Of a DNA stretch of 64,000 nucleotides, positions 1-10,194 are shown in pieces. The position numbers and the translations under genes were made by a program. The first letter of the stretch is position 1; every line of letters begins with the position of its first letter. Source of the DNA: Bubalus kerabau (Eukaryota; Chordata; Mammalia; Artiodactyla; Bovidae); the NCBI RefSeq assembly GCF_029407905.1, contig NC_073627.1, positions 47,733,001 through 47,797,000 on the forward strand, read 5' to 3'. The notes beneath the pieces were generated by a model. That model was not told the origin of the DNA. It searched no databases and saw only the letters and a list, made by a program, of their open reading frames with translations.

Positions 1-345
1 ATCTGGTCAAAGGGCCCTCAGCCTGAGCTGAGGATTGGAGACTGATCACCTCCTCTTGGCAGAGAACTCGAATTCTGGTTCTGGTCTGGTCTGATTTCTG
101 GTAGGGTCGAGTTCCAGTCCTCCCTTCTCTGGAGACCCAGGGAAAAGTGCCATAACCCCTGGGTATCTATAGGAGACAGGAGATGTCTGTAAGGCCACCC
201 CTTTCACCCCCCTCTCCCGCCTCCTCCCCCTTCTTCTTTCAACCTGGCTTCCTTTCCTCCCTTGAAATCTTTGATGTTAGTACTTGGATCTGAAGTTCTG
301 TGTCTCTATAGGAGGTTTTCTGAGAGACTGTATTCTTGTATTTAA
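1..345. other. Unassigned sequence with polypyrimidine tract
   Basis: No repeat family or exon is recognised. Positions about 198-240 form a C/T-rich tract (runs of C broken by TTC and CTCC), a low-complexity feature only. Confidence 0.5.
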
Positions 346-558
346 GGGCTTCCCTGGTGGCGCAGAGGTTAAAGCGTCTGCCTGCAGTGTGGGAGACCTG
401 GGTTCGATCTCTGGGTCGGGAAGATCCCTTGGAGAAGGAAATGGCAACCCACTCCAGTATTCTTGCCTAGAGAATCCCATGGACGGAGGAGCTTTGTGGG
501 CTACAGTCCATGGGTCGCAAAGAGTAGGACACGACTGAGTGACTTCACTTTCACTTTA
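346..558 (+). mobile_element. Bov-tA SINE, full length
   Basis: The tRNA-Glu-derived head (A-box-like GTGGCGCAGAGGT, B-box-like GGTTCGATCTC) is joined to a BovA unit ending in GTCGCAAAGAGTAGGACACGACT and a CACTTT tail. This is the standard pecoran Bov-tA arrangement. Open frames across it on both strands are SINE shadows. No clear target-site duplication (TSD) was found. Confidence 0.95.
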
Positions 559-1005
559 CGGGTGAAAGCTGATGCCAAGAGATGATATCCCAGTGGGGGG
601 TGTGGCCAATCCAGTGAGTTCCAGCTATTGTCTAAATCTAGGGGGGGAGGGGCATGCAAAGGAGATGGACAAGACAGGACTGGAATGGCAGGGTCAGAGA
701 TGACATTATGTGGACACAGATACTCTACAAAAGGTGTCCTAGAACAAGCATAGAGGACCCGGTTCCTGAAAAATGGGTTGGCAAGAGCGAGGTGAGGTGC
801 CATCCTAGAAAGGTGCAGCGGGGACCTTAGGTAGGTGTTCCTTTTCTACCCTGGTGGTGGGAGGGGACATAGACACAGCCCAGGTACCCTGGAGGCCTGG
901 AAAGATGTTGCCCACCTTCTCCAGGGACCCACAGGGGTACACCTGCGTGTGGAAATGTGAAGGTACAGCACAGCTCAGCATAAAGGGGGCTTCCAAACCA
1001 GGCTT
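559..1005. other. Unassigned sequence
   Basis: No repeat family, exon or RNA gene is recognised. Minus-strand frames here (for example 805-1254) extend into the neighbouring BovB tail and have no recognisable domain. Confidence 0.5.
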
Positions 1006-1145
1006 GGCTGGATGGCACCACTGACTCAATGGACATGGGTCTGAGCAAACTCTGGGAGATGGTGAAGGACAGGGAAGCCTGGCGTGCTGCCGTCCAGGGG
1101 GCCGCAAAGAGTCAGACACGACTGAGTGACTGAACAACAACAAAG
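1006..1145 (+). mobile_element. BovB LINE 3' tail, strongly 5'-truncated
   Basis: It begins at GGCTGGATGGCACCACTGA, which matches the end of BovB ORF2, runs through GTCAGACACGACTGAGTGA and ends in a CAACAA tail. It is one of only two LINE-1/BovB fragments in the window in plus orientation. Confidence 0.85.
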
Positions 1146-1644
1146 CTCCAGGCAGAAGACAAGGGCAATTAACCAGTCCTGAACACTCCCAGGAGAGCAG
1201 CAGACTATAGCCAATAGATTCCAGAGCACCGGAGTGGGCCGATTCCAGGCTCATGGAACAGCGGCAACCCAGAGATGCAAGTTATAATCCCAATCATGCC
1301 ACTAAACAGCTCTATGACTCTGTGGAATAAGCCTTTTTCCTCTGGCTCCTGGTGCTGACATCTTCAGAATGGGTTAGCCTCAATTATTTCTTCGTTTTCT
1401 TCTGTGACCTTTTAATTCTCTGGTCATTCAAGTAGTGTAACCCCTGATTCGCCTCCGGGCTGTATGTGTTCCAATACCCCACGTCCCTCCTCCTTGTTTT
1501 TTTTTTTTTTGGTAGATCTGAGGTGAGCCTTTTATCCTAGAACTGCAAAAGTGGGAAATTGCAGTTCTTTCTTGAACGTACTTTATAACTCAGGGAAGGC
1601 GCACTTGAGAAATACAGTTTTCCCGAGGAAGCAAAACCAATAAC
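1146..1644. other. Unassigned sequence with poly-T run
   Basis: No family is recognised. A run of 14 T lies at 1497-1510; it could be the A-tail of a decayed minus-strand retroelement, but no body is recognisable beside it. Confidence 0.45.
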
Positions 1645-1790
1645 ACCTTGTGAGTCAGCCAGACCCGGCTTGAGCCCCGCCAGACCCGAAGCCTCTCTGG
1701 GCCTCAGCATCCCCATGGGCCACCGGATGGGGTGACTGTGAGGGTCAGAGGAGATGATGGACATGCATGTGATTTATAAAGTGTGCTCCT
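1645..1790 (+). mobile_element. MIR SINE fragment
   Basis: The order of MIR landmarks is visible: a 'tgagtcagccagacc' head, 'cctctctgggcctcagc' core, a degenerate 'atggggtgactgtgagg' stretch and a tail. Divergence is high, as expected for MIR. Confidence 0.65.
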
Positions 1791-2309
1791 TGTGGTGCTG
1801 TGCCCATGGCAGGGTTGGGGGATGAGAAAATGATGGTGATGATGGTAAAATTGCTGGATTATTGAAGCTAAAACTTGTGATGAGAAAAGAAGCAAGGTCA
1901 TTAAAGGCAACACTTTGCTTCCTCCATCTCATACCTGGTCTGGGGCTGCTGTTGCTGGAGACCAAAGCAGGGATGCCCCCGAGGGAGTCAGGTGGGGGAG
2001 GCTCAGCTTATACTGAGCTTTGGGAGCACATCCTATCTGCTTCTGCAGGCAGCGGTGAGAGGGTGGATCAAGGTTTTTGCTGGGAGTCGGAGCACCCCAG
2101 GAAAATCAGCCAAGATGTTGACTCGCTTCGCCCCCCTAGTAGCAGCGGTGACTGTGCGGATGAAAGAGGGCCTTTGGGTTCAGTCTTACCTTGTGTGCTC
2201 TGCTGCTGGCCCCCACTGCCTATACAAGCTGCTTTTTGTTTTTTGATTGCAACCCCTTGGAGGCCAGTGAGTGGTTGCGGTAGGAGGAAAGAGGCCAGAA
2301 AGCACTTTG
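1791..2309. other. Unassigned sequence
   Basis: It contains parts of two overlapping plus-strand open frames (1862-2371 and 1992-2246) with no recognisable domain, signal peptide or homologue I can name. A few CpGs cluster near 2090-2160, but not enough for a CpG island. Confidence 0.45.
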
Positions 2310-2364
2310 GACTGACCTCAACTCTAATCCCCGCTCTGCTGCAAGATAGTTGGATGGCAGAATC
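2310..2364 (+). mobile_element. Possible MIR 5' fragment
   Basis: 'CACTTTGGACTGACCTCAAC' followed by 'CCCGCTCTGCTGC' resembles the tRNA-like head of MIR. A CHR-2 SINE is inserted immediately downstream. Confidence 0.4.
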
Positions 2365-2382
2365 AAAATGAGTGACCCTGAG

Positions 2383-2621
2383 GGACTTCCCTGGTGGCCC
2401 AGTGGCTGAGTCTCCAGGCTCCCAATGCAGCAGGCCTGGGTTCAATTACTGGTCAGGGAACTAGATCTCCCCTGCTGCAACTAAGAGTTCCCAGGTTGCA
2501 AATAAAAAGAGACCCCACGTGTCACAACTAAGAGTCTACATGCCGCCTGCCACCACGAAGGTCAAAGATACCGAGTGCCACAGCTAAGACCCAGTACAAC
2601 CAAATAATGAATTTACTTTTA
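2383..2621 (+). mobile_element. CHR-2-type tRNA-Glu SINE with TSD
   Basis: The tRNA-Glu-like head (CTTCCCTGGTGGCCCAGTGG; B-box-like GGTTCAATTAC) is followed by the long CHR tail with repeated CAACTAAGAG motifs. It is flanked by near-identical direct repeats AAAATGAGTGACCCTGAG (2365-2382) and AAAATCAGTGACCTTCAG (2622-2639), 16 of 18 bases matching, as expected from LINE-mediated insertion. Confidence 0.9.
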
Positions 2622-2639
2622 AAAATCAGTGACCTTCAG

Positions 2640-2976
2640 ATAGCCACAGTCCTCTCCTGAATCAGTTCCTTCCTTCATTTGTGATTCAGCTCTAAGGACA
2701 CTCCCAGCTCCACATTCCAGGATCAGGATGCTCCAAAGAGACCCATTATATTGACCCCCCTCCCTGCCCCACCCCCCAGCCTTTCAGGAACCTGAGACTA
2801 AAGGACCACAGTTTAGACGCACTGGCATCAGCCCCCATCTCCCATTCCCATCAGGAGGAAGGGAAAGGGACCATTAAGGAAGGTGGTGGAGCTTTGGCCT
2901 TTCCGAGGAGCAGACCCTCAACTGCAGAAAAATCCCCTAGGAACTAGACCACTGGGAAAAGGGGACAAAATAATGG
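2640..2976. other. Unassigned sequence
   Basis: No repeat, exon or RNA gene is recognised; a C-rich stretch lies at 2755-2780. Confidence 0.5.
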
Positions 2977-3180
2977 CTGTTGTTGTTTAGATGCTAAGTT
3001 GTGTCCAACTCTTTGCGTTCTTCATGGTCAGAGGAGCCCACCAGACTCCTCTGTCCACGGAATTTCCCAGGCAAGAATACTGGAGCGGGTTGCCATTTCC
3101 TTCCCAGGATATTTTCCCCATGCAGGGATTTAACCTGCATTTCCTGCATTGACAGGAAGTTCTTTACCACTGAGTCACCA
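2977..3180 (-). mobile_element. Bov-tA SINE, main part, split by a BovB insertion
   Basis: Reverse-complement Bov-tA: BovA part (GTGTCCAACTCTTTGCG onward) then the tRNA-Glu part. It breaks at ...ACTGAGTCACCA, and the remaining promoter-proximal end (CACCAGGGAAGCC) reappears at 3805-3822 after a BovB copy. The SINE is therefore older than that BovB insertion. Confidence 0.92.
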
Positions 3181-3804
3181 GTTCAGTTCAGTTCAGTTCA
3201 GTTGCTCAGTCGTGTCCGACTCTTTGAGACCCCATGAATCGCAGCATGCCAGGCCTCCCTGTCCATCACCAACTCCCGGAGTTCACTCAGACTCACGTCC
3301 ATTGAGTCAGTGATGCCATCCAGCCATCTCATCCTCTGTCATCCCCTTCTCCTCCTGCCCCCAATCCCTCCCAGCATCAGTCTTTTCCAATGAGTCAACT
3401 CTTTGCACGAGCTGGCCAAAGTACTGGAGTTTCACCTTTAGCATCATTCCTTCCAAAGAACACCCAGGGCTGATCTCCTTCAGAATGGACTGGTTGGATC
3501 TCCTTGCAGTCCAAGGGACTCTCAACAGTCTTCTCCAACACCAAAGTTCAAAAGCATCAATTCTTCGGCATTCAGCTTTCTTCACAGTCCAACTCTCACA
3601 TCCATACATGACCACTAGAAAAACCATAGCCTTGACTAGATGGACCTTTGTTGGCAAAGTAATGTCTCTGCTTTTGAATATGCTATCTAGGTTGGTCATA
3701 ACTTTCCTTCCAAGGAGTAAGTGTCTTTTAATTTCATGGCTGCAATCACCATCTGCAGTGATTTTGGAGCTTGATAAAGGACAGAAAAACATCTATTTCT
3801 GCTT
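3181..3804 (-). mobile_element. BovB LINE, 5'-truncated, with 5' inversion
   Basis: It starts with the BovB 3' tail in reverse complement, four GTTCA units at 3181-3200, and is collinear with BovB to about 3770 (ATTTTGGAGC). Positions 3771-3804 match BovB again but in the opposite orientation: 'cagaaaaacatct' here pairs with 'agatgtttttctg' in the minus-strand BovB copy near 27934. TGAGTCACCA flanks both sides (3171-3180 and 3804-3813). This fits twin-priming with a 10-bp TSD. Confidence 0.9.
3307..3770 (-). pseudogene. BovB ORF2 C-terminal remnant
   Basis: The minus-strand frame encodes the region downstream of the BovB reverse transcriptase catalytic centre. Recognisable blocks are KITADGDCSHEIKR, GRKVMTNLDSIFKSRD, VVMYGCESWTVKKAECRR and ELWCWRRLLRVPW. 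The endonuclease domain and the YADD-containing palm are absent, so it cannot be active. It is shorter than BovB ORF2, which is of the order of a thousand residues. The upstream end of the frame (3771-3792) is read through the inverted 5' segment and is not native protein sequence. Confidence 0.88.
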
Positions 3805-3822
3805 GAGTCACCAGGGAAGCCT
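3805..3822 (-). mobile_element. Remaining end of the Bov-tA interrupted at 3180
   Basis: GAGTCACCAGGGAAGCCT completes the tRNA-like head of the Bov-tA that starts at 2977. Its first nine bases are the second TSD copy. Confidence 0.85.
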
Positions 3823-3980
3823 GATAATGCACAGTAGTTAGCATTAATTGGGCACCAGGGTCTGACAACCATCTTTCCATCCCTTCTCTTGTATATTGCT
3901 TGAATTTGTTTGCAGATATTCACTACCTCATTTCTGCTACTCTTCTGAATATGCTTGTATGGTCGTGCAATAGCTGAATG
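3823..3980. other. Unassigned sequence
   Basis: No family is recognised. Confidence 0.5.
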
Positions 3981-4115
3981 CTTTATTTTATTTTTATTTG
4001 ACTGTGCCAGGTCTTATTTGTGGCATGTGGGATCTGGTTCCTCAATCAAGGATTGAATCTGGGCCCCCTCTATTGGGAGCTTAGAGTCATAGCCACTGGA
4101 CCACCAGGAAGGTCC
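3981..4115 (-). mobile_element. CHR-type tRNA-Glu SINE
   Basis: Reverse-complement head: CACTGGACCACCAGGAAGGTCC at the far end, a degenerate B box (AAGGATTGAATCTGGG), and a T-rich segment (TTTATTTTTATTTG) at the near end representing the A-tail. Confidence 0.85.
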
Positions 4116-4950
4116 ATGAACACTGTGTTTTATTTGGGATTTAGAAACATCCTGGCTGTCGGAGCTACCTTTCTTAACCTGGATACTCTACTCCTGCTGA
4201 TTTGGCCTCAGATTGTGTTCAGACTATTTTTTTTTTCTTAATGCAGCTTCTGTCTCACACTCTTGGTAACTACTTGGCTTTTGGCCGGCTAATCAGCCAC
4301 TCCCCTAGATGTTGCCTTTATCATTACTGCAAATCAGCTCTTCCCATCCTGTCCTTGTGATTGATGCCTGGGCTCAGTATGTAGACTTGACATTTATCTC
4401 TGCTAAATTTCATCTTGTTGGTTCAGGTCCATTGTTCCTAGCTGTCAAGAGCTTCTGAATCTACCACATTAGCCCTCTTTTCCAGCTTTCAAGTGGTGGT
4501 GTGGGAGGTGGGGGGCGGAGCTGGCTGCCTGGGAGCTGGGATGGGTGGTTGCATATGCAAAACCTGGCTCAGTGGAGAAGGTGAGGAGAGCTGGACTGGG
4601 AAGGATGGGACTGAGGAAATAGCCTGACTCATGGCTGATCCAGGAAGTGGCAAGGAGTTTAACAGAGGACACTGAACATGAGTTGGTAACTTTGAGTTTG
4701 GTGATAGTTGGCAGGGCAGTTCAATATGGCGGGCAGGGCATGTCAGCTCTAGTGCTAGGAAGGTATAACACTAAGGTCAGGGTGCTAATTGTGAGGCCCA
4801 ATCAGTGGCTGGGGATGTAGAGGCGAGTTCAGTGCTCTGGAGGAGAAGGAGAGCTGCCAAGGACCAGGCACAGTGCTGACTTAGGTTCCTCTCCCTCCTT
4901 CACCTCTCACATCCAATAAACAGCCTATTGATTCTATCACCAGCTGTCAT
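4116..4950. other. Unassigned sequence
   Basis: No exon is recognised. Positions about 4375-4465 have the feel of an old interspersed repeat (TTTATCTCTGCTAAATTTCA) that I cannot name. A G-rich stretch lies at 4496-4520. Confidence 0.45.
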
Positions 4951-5065
4951 TTTTCCTTGGGCTGCACTGCACAGCAAATGGGATCTTAGTTTCCCAACCA
5001 GGGATCGAACCTGCACCCCTTGCACTGGAAGGGCAGTCTTAACTACTGGACCTCCAAGGAAGTTC
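4951..5065 (-). mobile_element. CHR-type tRNA-Glu SINE
   Basis: Reverse complement of the tRNA-Glu head: CCAGGGATCGAACCTGC (B box) and ACTACTGGACCTCCAAGGAA (A-box region). It abuts L2 sequence on its right. Confidence 0.85.
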
Positions 5066-5069
5066 TCAT

Positions 5070-5905
5070 CCAACTATCTTGCAATTAGCCTTCTTTCCAT
5101 GCTTCTGTTTCTTCGCCAGTTGAAATATCTTCATCTGTTACTAACCGATCTCCTTTTATTCCCAATCCATTCCCCATATGATGCCATGAGTGTGTGCTCA
5201 GTTGCTATGTTGTGTCCAACTCTTTGTGAAAGCATGGACTGTAGCCAACCAGGCTCCTCTGTCTATGGAATTTTCCAGGCAAGAATGCTGGAGTGGGTTG
5301 CCATTTCCTCCTCCAGGGGATCTTCCCAAGCCAGGGACTGAACCCATGTCTGTTACATATCTTGCATTGACAGGTGTATTCTTTACCACTGGGCTACCTG
5401 GGAAGCCGATATACGATGCCATAGGTTCTTGTAAACTTACAACTCTGGATGTATCACTTCTTAGTTAAACCCTTTAGTGGTGTCTGATTGTCATTAACTC
5501 CCTCAGCATGCTGCAAAGACCCTCTGTGACCTGGCTTCCACTACTTCCTCATATTCAACTTAAGCTCTGTCTGATCCAAATGAATTTTAGACATCAAATC
5601 TTGCTAGCCTTCCAGCCTTAGCACGTCCTGATCCATCTGGTTGGTCTGCCCACTAACCCTTTTCTCCCTAGTCTGTGAACTCTTTCTAGCTGATGTGACT
5701 TTCTCAGGGAAGCCCACTGGGAGCTCAAGTTCCAAGGCCTAGGCTATGTCAGCACCAGGGCAAGTAACAGTCCTGACTCATGATATCAACTCACCACTCT
5801 GCGTTTTAGTAGATAGTTTATTTGTCTACTGTCCTCACTAGACCTTAAGCTCCTTGAGAAAGGGATTGAATTCTGTTTTATCTCTGCATTTATCATGTGA
5901 CCAAT
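5070..5905 (+). mobile_element. L2 LINE 3' region, interrupted at 5188-5407
   Basis: Typical L2 3' landmarks occur in order: 'tttattcccaatccattcccc', 'cctctgtgacctggcttcc', 'cttccagccttagcacg', and 'ccttaagctccttgagaaaggg' near 5847. A Bov-tA splits it and duplicated L2 bases flank that insertion. Confidence 0.7.
5188..5407 (-). mobile_element. Bov-tA SINE inserted in L2
   Basis: Complete reverse-complement Bov-tA. Direct repeats flank it: ATATGATGCCAT at 5176-5187 and ATATACGATGCCAT at 5409-5422, identical except for a 2-base insertion, so the insertion boundaries are well fixed. Confidence 0.95.
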
Positions 5906-6042
5906 AGATTTTGATAAAATGGATACAGGTATTAAAGTTTCCAGTTACACTATCTGGGGTTAGGGCAGGATCCCAGGATGTTGGGGGCTAGGAGTAGAAG
6001 ACAGACTTCTACTTTGAGACTGGACAAAGAACTGAGATATTG

Positions 6043-6073
<31 letters not shown>

Positions 6074-6095
6074 TGGGTGGGTGGGTGTGTGTGTG
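6043..6095. repeat. (TG)n microsatellite with GGGTG interruptions
   Basis: Uninterrupted TG run from 6043, then a GGTGTGGGTGGGTGGG section, then TG again. It is likely polymorphic in length. Confidence 0.97.
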
Positions 6096-6129
6096 ATTAT
6101 GAAAAGAATCAGGCATCAGAGCCAATAAA

Positions 6130-6335
6130 CCACAGATTTTGGGATTGGAACCAACCTTGATTCTTTATATCTGCTACTTTATAGCTATGTGCCCCTGGGT
6201 AGACTCAGTGGTCTCTCTGAGCCTCGGGGGTCTCCGATGTACCATGGGGAAAATAATGCCCAGCTCTGAGATAATGTAAATCAAACATGTTTGACCCAAC
6301 ATCTGGTGTGCAGCAGGTACTGAACAAACAGCTTG
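6130..6335 (+). mobile_element. MIR SINE
   Basis: MIR landmarks are present: 'gggattggaaccaacctt' head, 'ttatagctatgtgcccctggg', 'tctctgagcctcggggg', 'atggggaaaataatgcc' and a 'gtgcagcaggtactgaac' end. Confidence 0.75.
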
Positions 6336-6537
6336 TGCCTGGTCATCTTGGTTGTTATGTTGGGGAAATAGAAGTCAACACACCAGCTGGACGGGACAAA
6401 TCAGCTTCCCTGTAGGGGTCCAATTGTCCTCAAATGCCCCTTTAGGAAACAGTATATTGAAACAAAGGGGGAGACAGGACCTTTTGTCTTTTAAGTTGAA
6501 CTGGATTTTTACATGCAATTTAAACTGAACTGGTATG

Positions 6538-6618
6538 TTAGTTCTCTGACCAGGGATCGAACCTGCAGCCCCTGCAGTTAAGTGTGGCGTTTTCACCACT
6601 GTACCTCCAGGAAGGTCC
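6538..6618 (-). mobile_element. CHR-type tRNA-Glu SINE, short
   Basis: CCAGGGATCGAACCTGCAGC (reverse B box) followed by the reverse A-box end (CCACTGTACCTCCAGGAAGG). The non-tRNA tail is missing or unrecognisable. Confidence 0.8.
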
Positions 6619-7109
6619 CAGAGACAGGATCTTCATAGCCAGACCAGGAAGGACTCATCCCAAAGTCCTCACTGAGAAGGCTGTTCAAGGGACCTGGGTC
6701 ACTTGGGCAAGCTCTTCAGGATCCCTTCTGCCTTCACAGGCTGCAGTCTCACTCCTAATTTCCCCTCCGCCATAGTGATTCCGTTAGTCTCTATAAACAG
6801 TTGTCTTTATAATTCTGCCTCTTGACAGGCAGGTGGCAGCTTCCAAGATTTCAGTTTATGTTCCTGTAGCTGCGTTGGAGATGGATACCTTCTCCCCCAG
6901 AGACCCTCTGCAGAGACAGAGGGACAGCCCCAGCCCAGCCTTCTAGGCGGCACACTGATAAACCATCCCTCTCCTGGTCTGTATCCTGGGCAGGTGACTC
7001 ATCTCATCTCACTGGTTTAAGTTTCCAAGGTTGATATTTTCTGATCTTCTACCCAGATTCTGAAGTTCACTCTCTTTGGAGAGTGAGCATCCCCTTTTGT
7101 TCCTTGTTT
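6619..7109. other. Unassigned sequence
   Basis: No family or exon is recognised. It ends in a TSD copy of the next SINE. Confidence 0.5.
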
Positions 7110-7357
7110 TTATTTATTTATATTTTTGGTTGCTCTGAGTCTTTGCTGTTGTGAGTGGGCATTCTCTTGTTGAGGTGTGCAAGCTTCTCATTGAGGTGGC
7201 TTCTCTCCTTGTGCAGCAGGGGTTCTAGGGCGCATGGTCTCAGTAGTTATGGCACATGGGCTTAGTTGACCCATGGCAGGTGGGGTCCTCCCAGACCACA
7301 GATCAAACCCTGCATTGCAAGACTGATTCCTAACCACTGGACTGCTGGGGGAGCATC
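7110..7357 (-). mobile_element. CHR-2-type SINE with TSD
   Basis: Reverse orientation: T-rich tail at 7110-7125, CHR body, then the tRNA-Glu head ending TAACCACTGGACTGCTGGGG. Flanks share TGTTCCTTGTTT (7098-7109 and 7358-7369). The preceding GAGCATC also occurs on both sides (7085-7091 and 7351-7357), so the duplication may be longer with a 6-base indel. Confidence 0.9.
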
Positions 7358-7420
7358 TGTTCCTTGTTTATTATGTTCTTACGTTCCTTATAAGATGTTC
7401 TTATGTTCACCCTCTTAGAT

Positions 7421-7628
7421 CAGGGGTCAGCAAGCTTTTTCTGTAAAAGGTGAGATAGTAAATATCTTAGCTTTGGGGACATGGATGATTTCTGTCATAT
7501 ATTCCTTGTTAGCTTTGGGGTCAGCCTTTTAAAATGTAAAGCCCATTCTTAGCTTGCAATTTGCACAAAAACAGGCTATGGTCTGCATATGGCGCCAAAC
7601 CAGACAGCCATAATTTGCTGACCTTTGC
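7421..7628. mobile_element. hAT-Charlie-type non-autonomous DNA transposon (MER)
   Basis: Terminal inverted repeats CAGGGGTCAGCAA...TTTGCTGACCTTTG bracket a 'ctgtaaaaggtgagatagtaa' body familiar from mammalian MER/Charlie MITEs. A second copy of the same family is at 59870-60053. No clear 8-bp TSD survives. Confidence 0.8.
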
Positions 7629-8159
7629 CTCACACTGTTCACTGAATAAATGCACCCCTAAGTCGATTTCTCCCTCCCCTTGCTCCCTTCCTCCCTCTCC
7701 CTGCAAGCCCATCACAGGATTCATAAAGCATTTACTAGATTTGCTGCTGTGCTGTGGCCAGAGATATAAAGATGAGTAAAACAAGAGTTTCCAATGTCTG
7801 AGGCGATCATGCCTGTCATAGTAGCCGGCAGAGTGCACTGACTTAAACGGTAACCCGGCTGCGTTGACAGCATGAGTTACCACTTGGTGCGATAAGAATT
7901 ATCTCAGGCTACCACACCTTAGGCTCTGGAGCCAAGAGGAGGGAGGCAAGAGAGGACCCGCCTGTGTGATCCCAGGGAGGAGGGACGGGGAATTGGATCT
8001 CGAAGCAGGAGTCTGCCTAGCACTGCTTTCCAAGCAGGAGAAACATTTCAGTAAAGAGATGCAGGCAAAGAAGTAAGCGACTTGTTTCAGAAGAATTCAC
8101 AGGGATTGAGGTGGGGTCCAGAATATTCTTGGATGATGGGATGATGTCATAGGTAAGGA
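7629..8159. other. Unassigned sequence
   Basis: About 7715-7785 ('cataaagcatttactagatt', 'agatataaagatgagtaaaac') may be a small L2 remnant. The remainder is unrecognised. Confidence 0.4.
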
Positions 8160-8367
8160 TCACTGGTTCATATCTCAATTCTCTTACTCACTTGTGGAAC
8201 CTTCAGGCCAGCTCTTTAAGCTCCCTGAGCCCCCAAGCTTGCTTTTGTTTTTCTTTCTGATTTGTCAAGTCAGAAATAATATGAGTATTGGGAGGAATAC
8301 GTAAGTTAATGAATGTAAAGAGCTTAGCTCAGAGTGAGTGTTCCATAAATGTCAGCTGCTTTTACCA
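8160..8367 (+). mobile_element. MIR SINE
   Basis: 'ttactcacttgtggaacctt', 'tttaagctccctgagcccc', 'tgaatgtaaagagcttagctc' and 'gagtgttccataaatgtcagc' follow the MIR consensus order. Confidence 0.7.
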
Positions 8368-8574
8368 AGAGAGGAGAAAGGTAACACAGAGGGACACTGG
8401 TAGAGACTTCTGGAGCCAGATCACACCTGCCCGCACTGACTTCGGACTGTACCATGCAGACAATGGGCACCATTTATGATTTTGAGCCAGGTCATTGGAT
8501 GGGGTCTGTTTTAGGCTCTAATCTCCATTCTGACCTTTGACTTTGGCTAAACCTATGGGGCAGGTTTGATGGTT

Positions 8575-8690
8575 CCCACTTCACAGATGAGAAAAGCGAA
8601 GTTTGGGGAACTTGAACGGCCTCCTCTTCAAGGTCAATCGACTCATAAGCAGCAGATCTGAGCCTGGTCTCCTGAACTCACAGCTCTGTC
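8575..8690 (-). mobile_element. MIR SINE fragment
   Basis: Reverse MIR: CACTTCACAGATGAGAAAAG, then a degenerate 'caaggtcaatcgactcataag', then 'gatctgagcctggtctcc'. Confidence 0.65.
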
Positions 8691-8699
8691 CTTCCCCAC

Positions 8700-9010
8700 C
8701 CTGCCTCGCCCCACTGCTTGCTAACCGACAGACGGCATCATGCCAGCCTCACTCCGGCTCCAATTAGCAGACAAATCAGAAGCGGCTGGTGGGCCTTCGT
8801 GCTTGCTGCAGTCATGTTTATCATCCATCAGAGGAGAGAAGCGATGTGTCAGGCTGGTGAGTCAGACCCCCTCAGAGAGAAGATTTAAGGTGATGCGATT
8901 TATGGGGCAGGTCCTAGGGACCACAATTCCGATGGTCAGATATGCTTGGGAACAGGATATTTCAACAATTCACTACAAGCTGAACACAACCCTCACCCAG
9001 GGAGAGCTTT
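8700..9010. other. Unique sequence, possible conserved non-coding element
   Basis: No repeat is recognised. It contains CCAATTAGCAGACAAATCAG (TAAT-type site), TGAGTCAGAC (AP-1-like) and CATCATGCCAGC. A 90-codon frame (8740-9012) shows no known domain. Confidence 0.35.
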
Positions 9011-9559
9011 GAGTGCTTCAGAAATCGGTGAGATCAAGGCTAGACTGGGACTTAGGAGGCCTGGGTTCTGTTCCTAGCCTTGCTTGCCATTGCATGGGAG
9101 GAAAGCATATCTTGTTTTTATTTCTGGGTTTCAGTCTCCTTCTGTAGAGATGAGAAGTTGGGGAAAATTCAGTTTAGTAGTAGGTAGTGTGAGAGTGAGC
9201 GTATGGAAAAATTCAGATCTCTTCTCTTTAAACAGACCTCCAGCTGGAAGAACAGTGCAGTCAAGAGTAGTGCGGAGTCTGTATTTGAGTCTGGGCTCTA
9301 CCCATCAGTCTCTGGTGTGAACTCCAACTTTTCTAGTCAAGTCTTTGAGCAGGAGTTTTTGCACCAAATGGGCTAAACCAGAGCAGAGATCTCTAACTGA
9401 TCTTTAGCTGTGGGCTAAATCTGACTTGTGGATGAGATTTACTTGGTTCCCAGACAGATCTATCTTTCTAATTATTCTCCACCTCTTTAGGGAGCCAACA
9501 TTGAAAAAGTGGGAGATTTCACATCCAATTCTAAATTCTTAAGTTCTCTTTAAAAAACA
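9011..9559. other. Unassigned sequence
   Basis: 9040-9090 ('ctgggacttaggaggcctggg') could be a MIR head. About 9380-9470 has an old-repeat texture that I cannot assign. Confidence 0.4.
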
Positions 9560-9760
9560 GGGACTTCACTGATGGTCTAGTGGTTAAGAATCCGCCTTCC
9601 AATGCATGAGACATGGGTTCAATTCCTGATCAGGGAACTAAGATCCCACAAGCCACGAGGCAGCTAAGCCCATGCACTAGAGCCCACCTGCTCTGAAGCC
9701 TGTGGCCCACAGTGAAGATCTGGAGAGCCACAATTAAGATGGGGTGCAGCCAAAAAAGAA
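9560..9760 (+). mobile_element. CHR-2-type SINE
   Basis: GGGACTTCACTGATGGTCTAG head, B-box-like GGTTCAATTCC, CHR tail (AAGATCCCACAAGCCACGAG), ending in an A-rich CAAAAAAGAAAG. Confidence 0.88.
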
Positions 9761-10194
9761 AGTAATGGCAAAAAACAACCGTATCCTTTTTCACTATGGA
9801 GTTCAGCTGGCCACTGCCAGTGCCAGCAGGTAGCCCGGGTTCTTCCTGCACAGGTAGGAAAGCCGAGGTCCGGGGAGGGGAATTGAATGAAGGGGACAAT
9901 GGTGGGCTTGGGTCTCCACGCCTCCTGTCGTCCAGTCGAGCGCTTATTGCATTTTATCAAAGTCTTATCAGTCAATCCTGCAAAGTAAGAAAACACATCT
10001 CATTGATGTTCGTTTTTAGCTAACCTTTAACACGAGAGTCTTGGGAGTTGGGTATAAGAGAGCGGGGTGCTGACATTGTGGGTCTGATGCCAGAAGACGA
10101 GAAACTGATCGGGGTGGAGGTAGAATACTTTTGTTGTTTTCTATTGCATTAATTTTATGTTCATTATATCGCGCCTCCTGTATTGTTTTTCATA
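9761..10194. other. Unassigned sequence
   Basis: 9930-10020 (GCGCTTATTGCATTTTATCA and following) is unique-looking and AT-rich. No exon is recognised. Confidence 0.4.

Noticed and set aside
1862..2371. 169-codon plus-strand open frame
   Set aside because: No recognisable domain; an overlapping frame and an opposite-strand frame are equally open, and it runs into MIR-like sequence. No splice or promoter context.
3181..3200. GTTCA pentamer repeat as a microsatellite or CRISPR-like repeat
   Set aside because: It is the reverse complement of the BovB 3' tail; no spacers exist. No CRISPR array occurs anywhere in the window.
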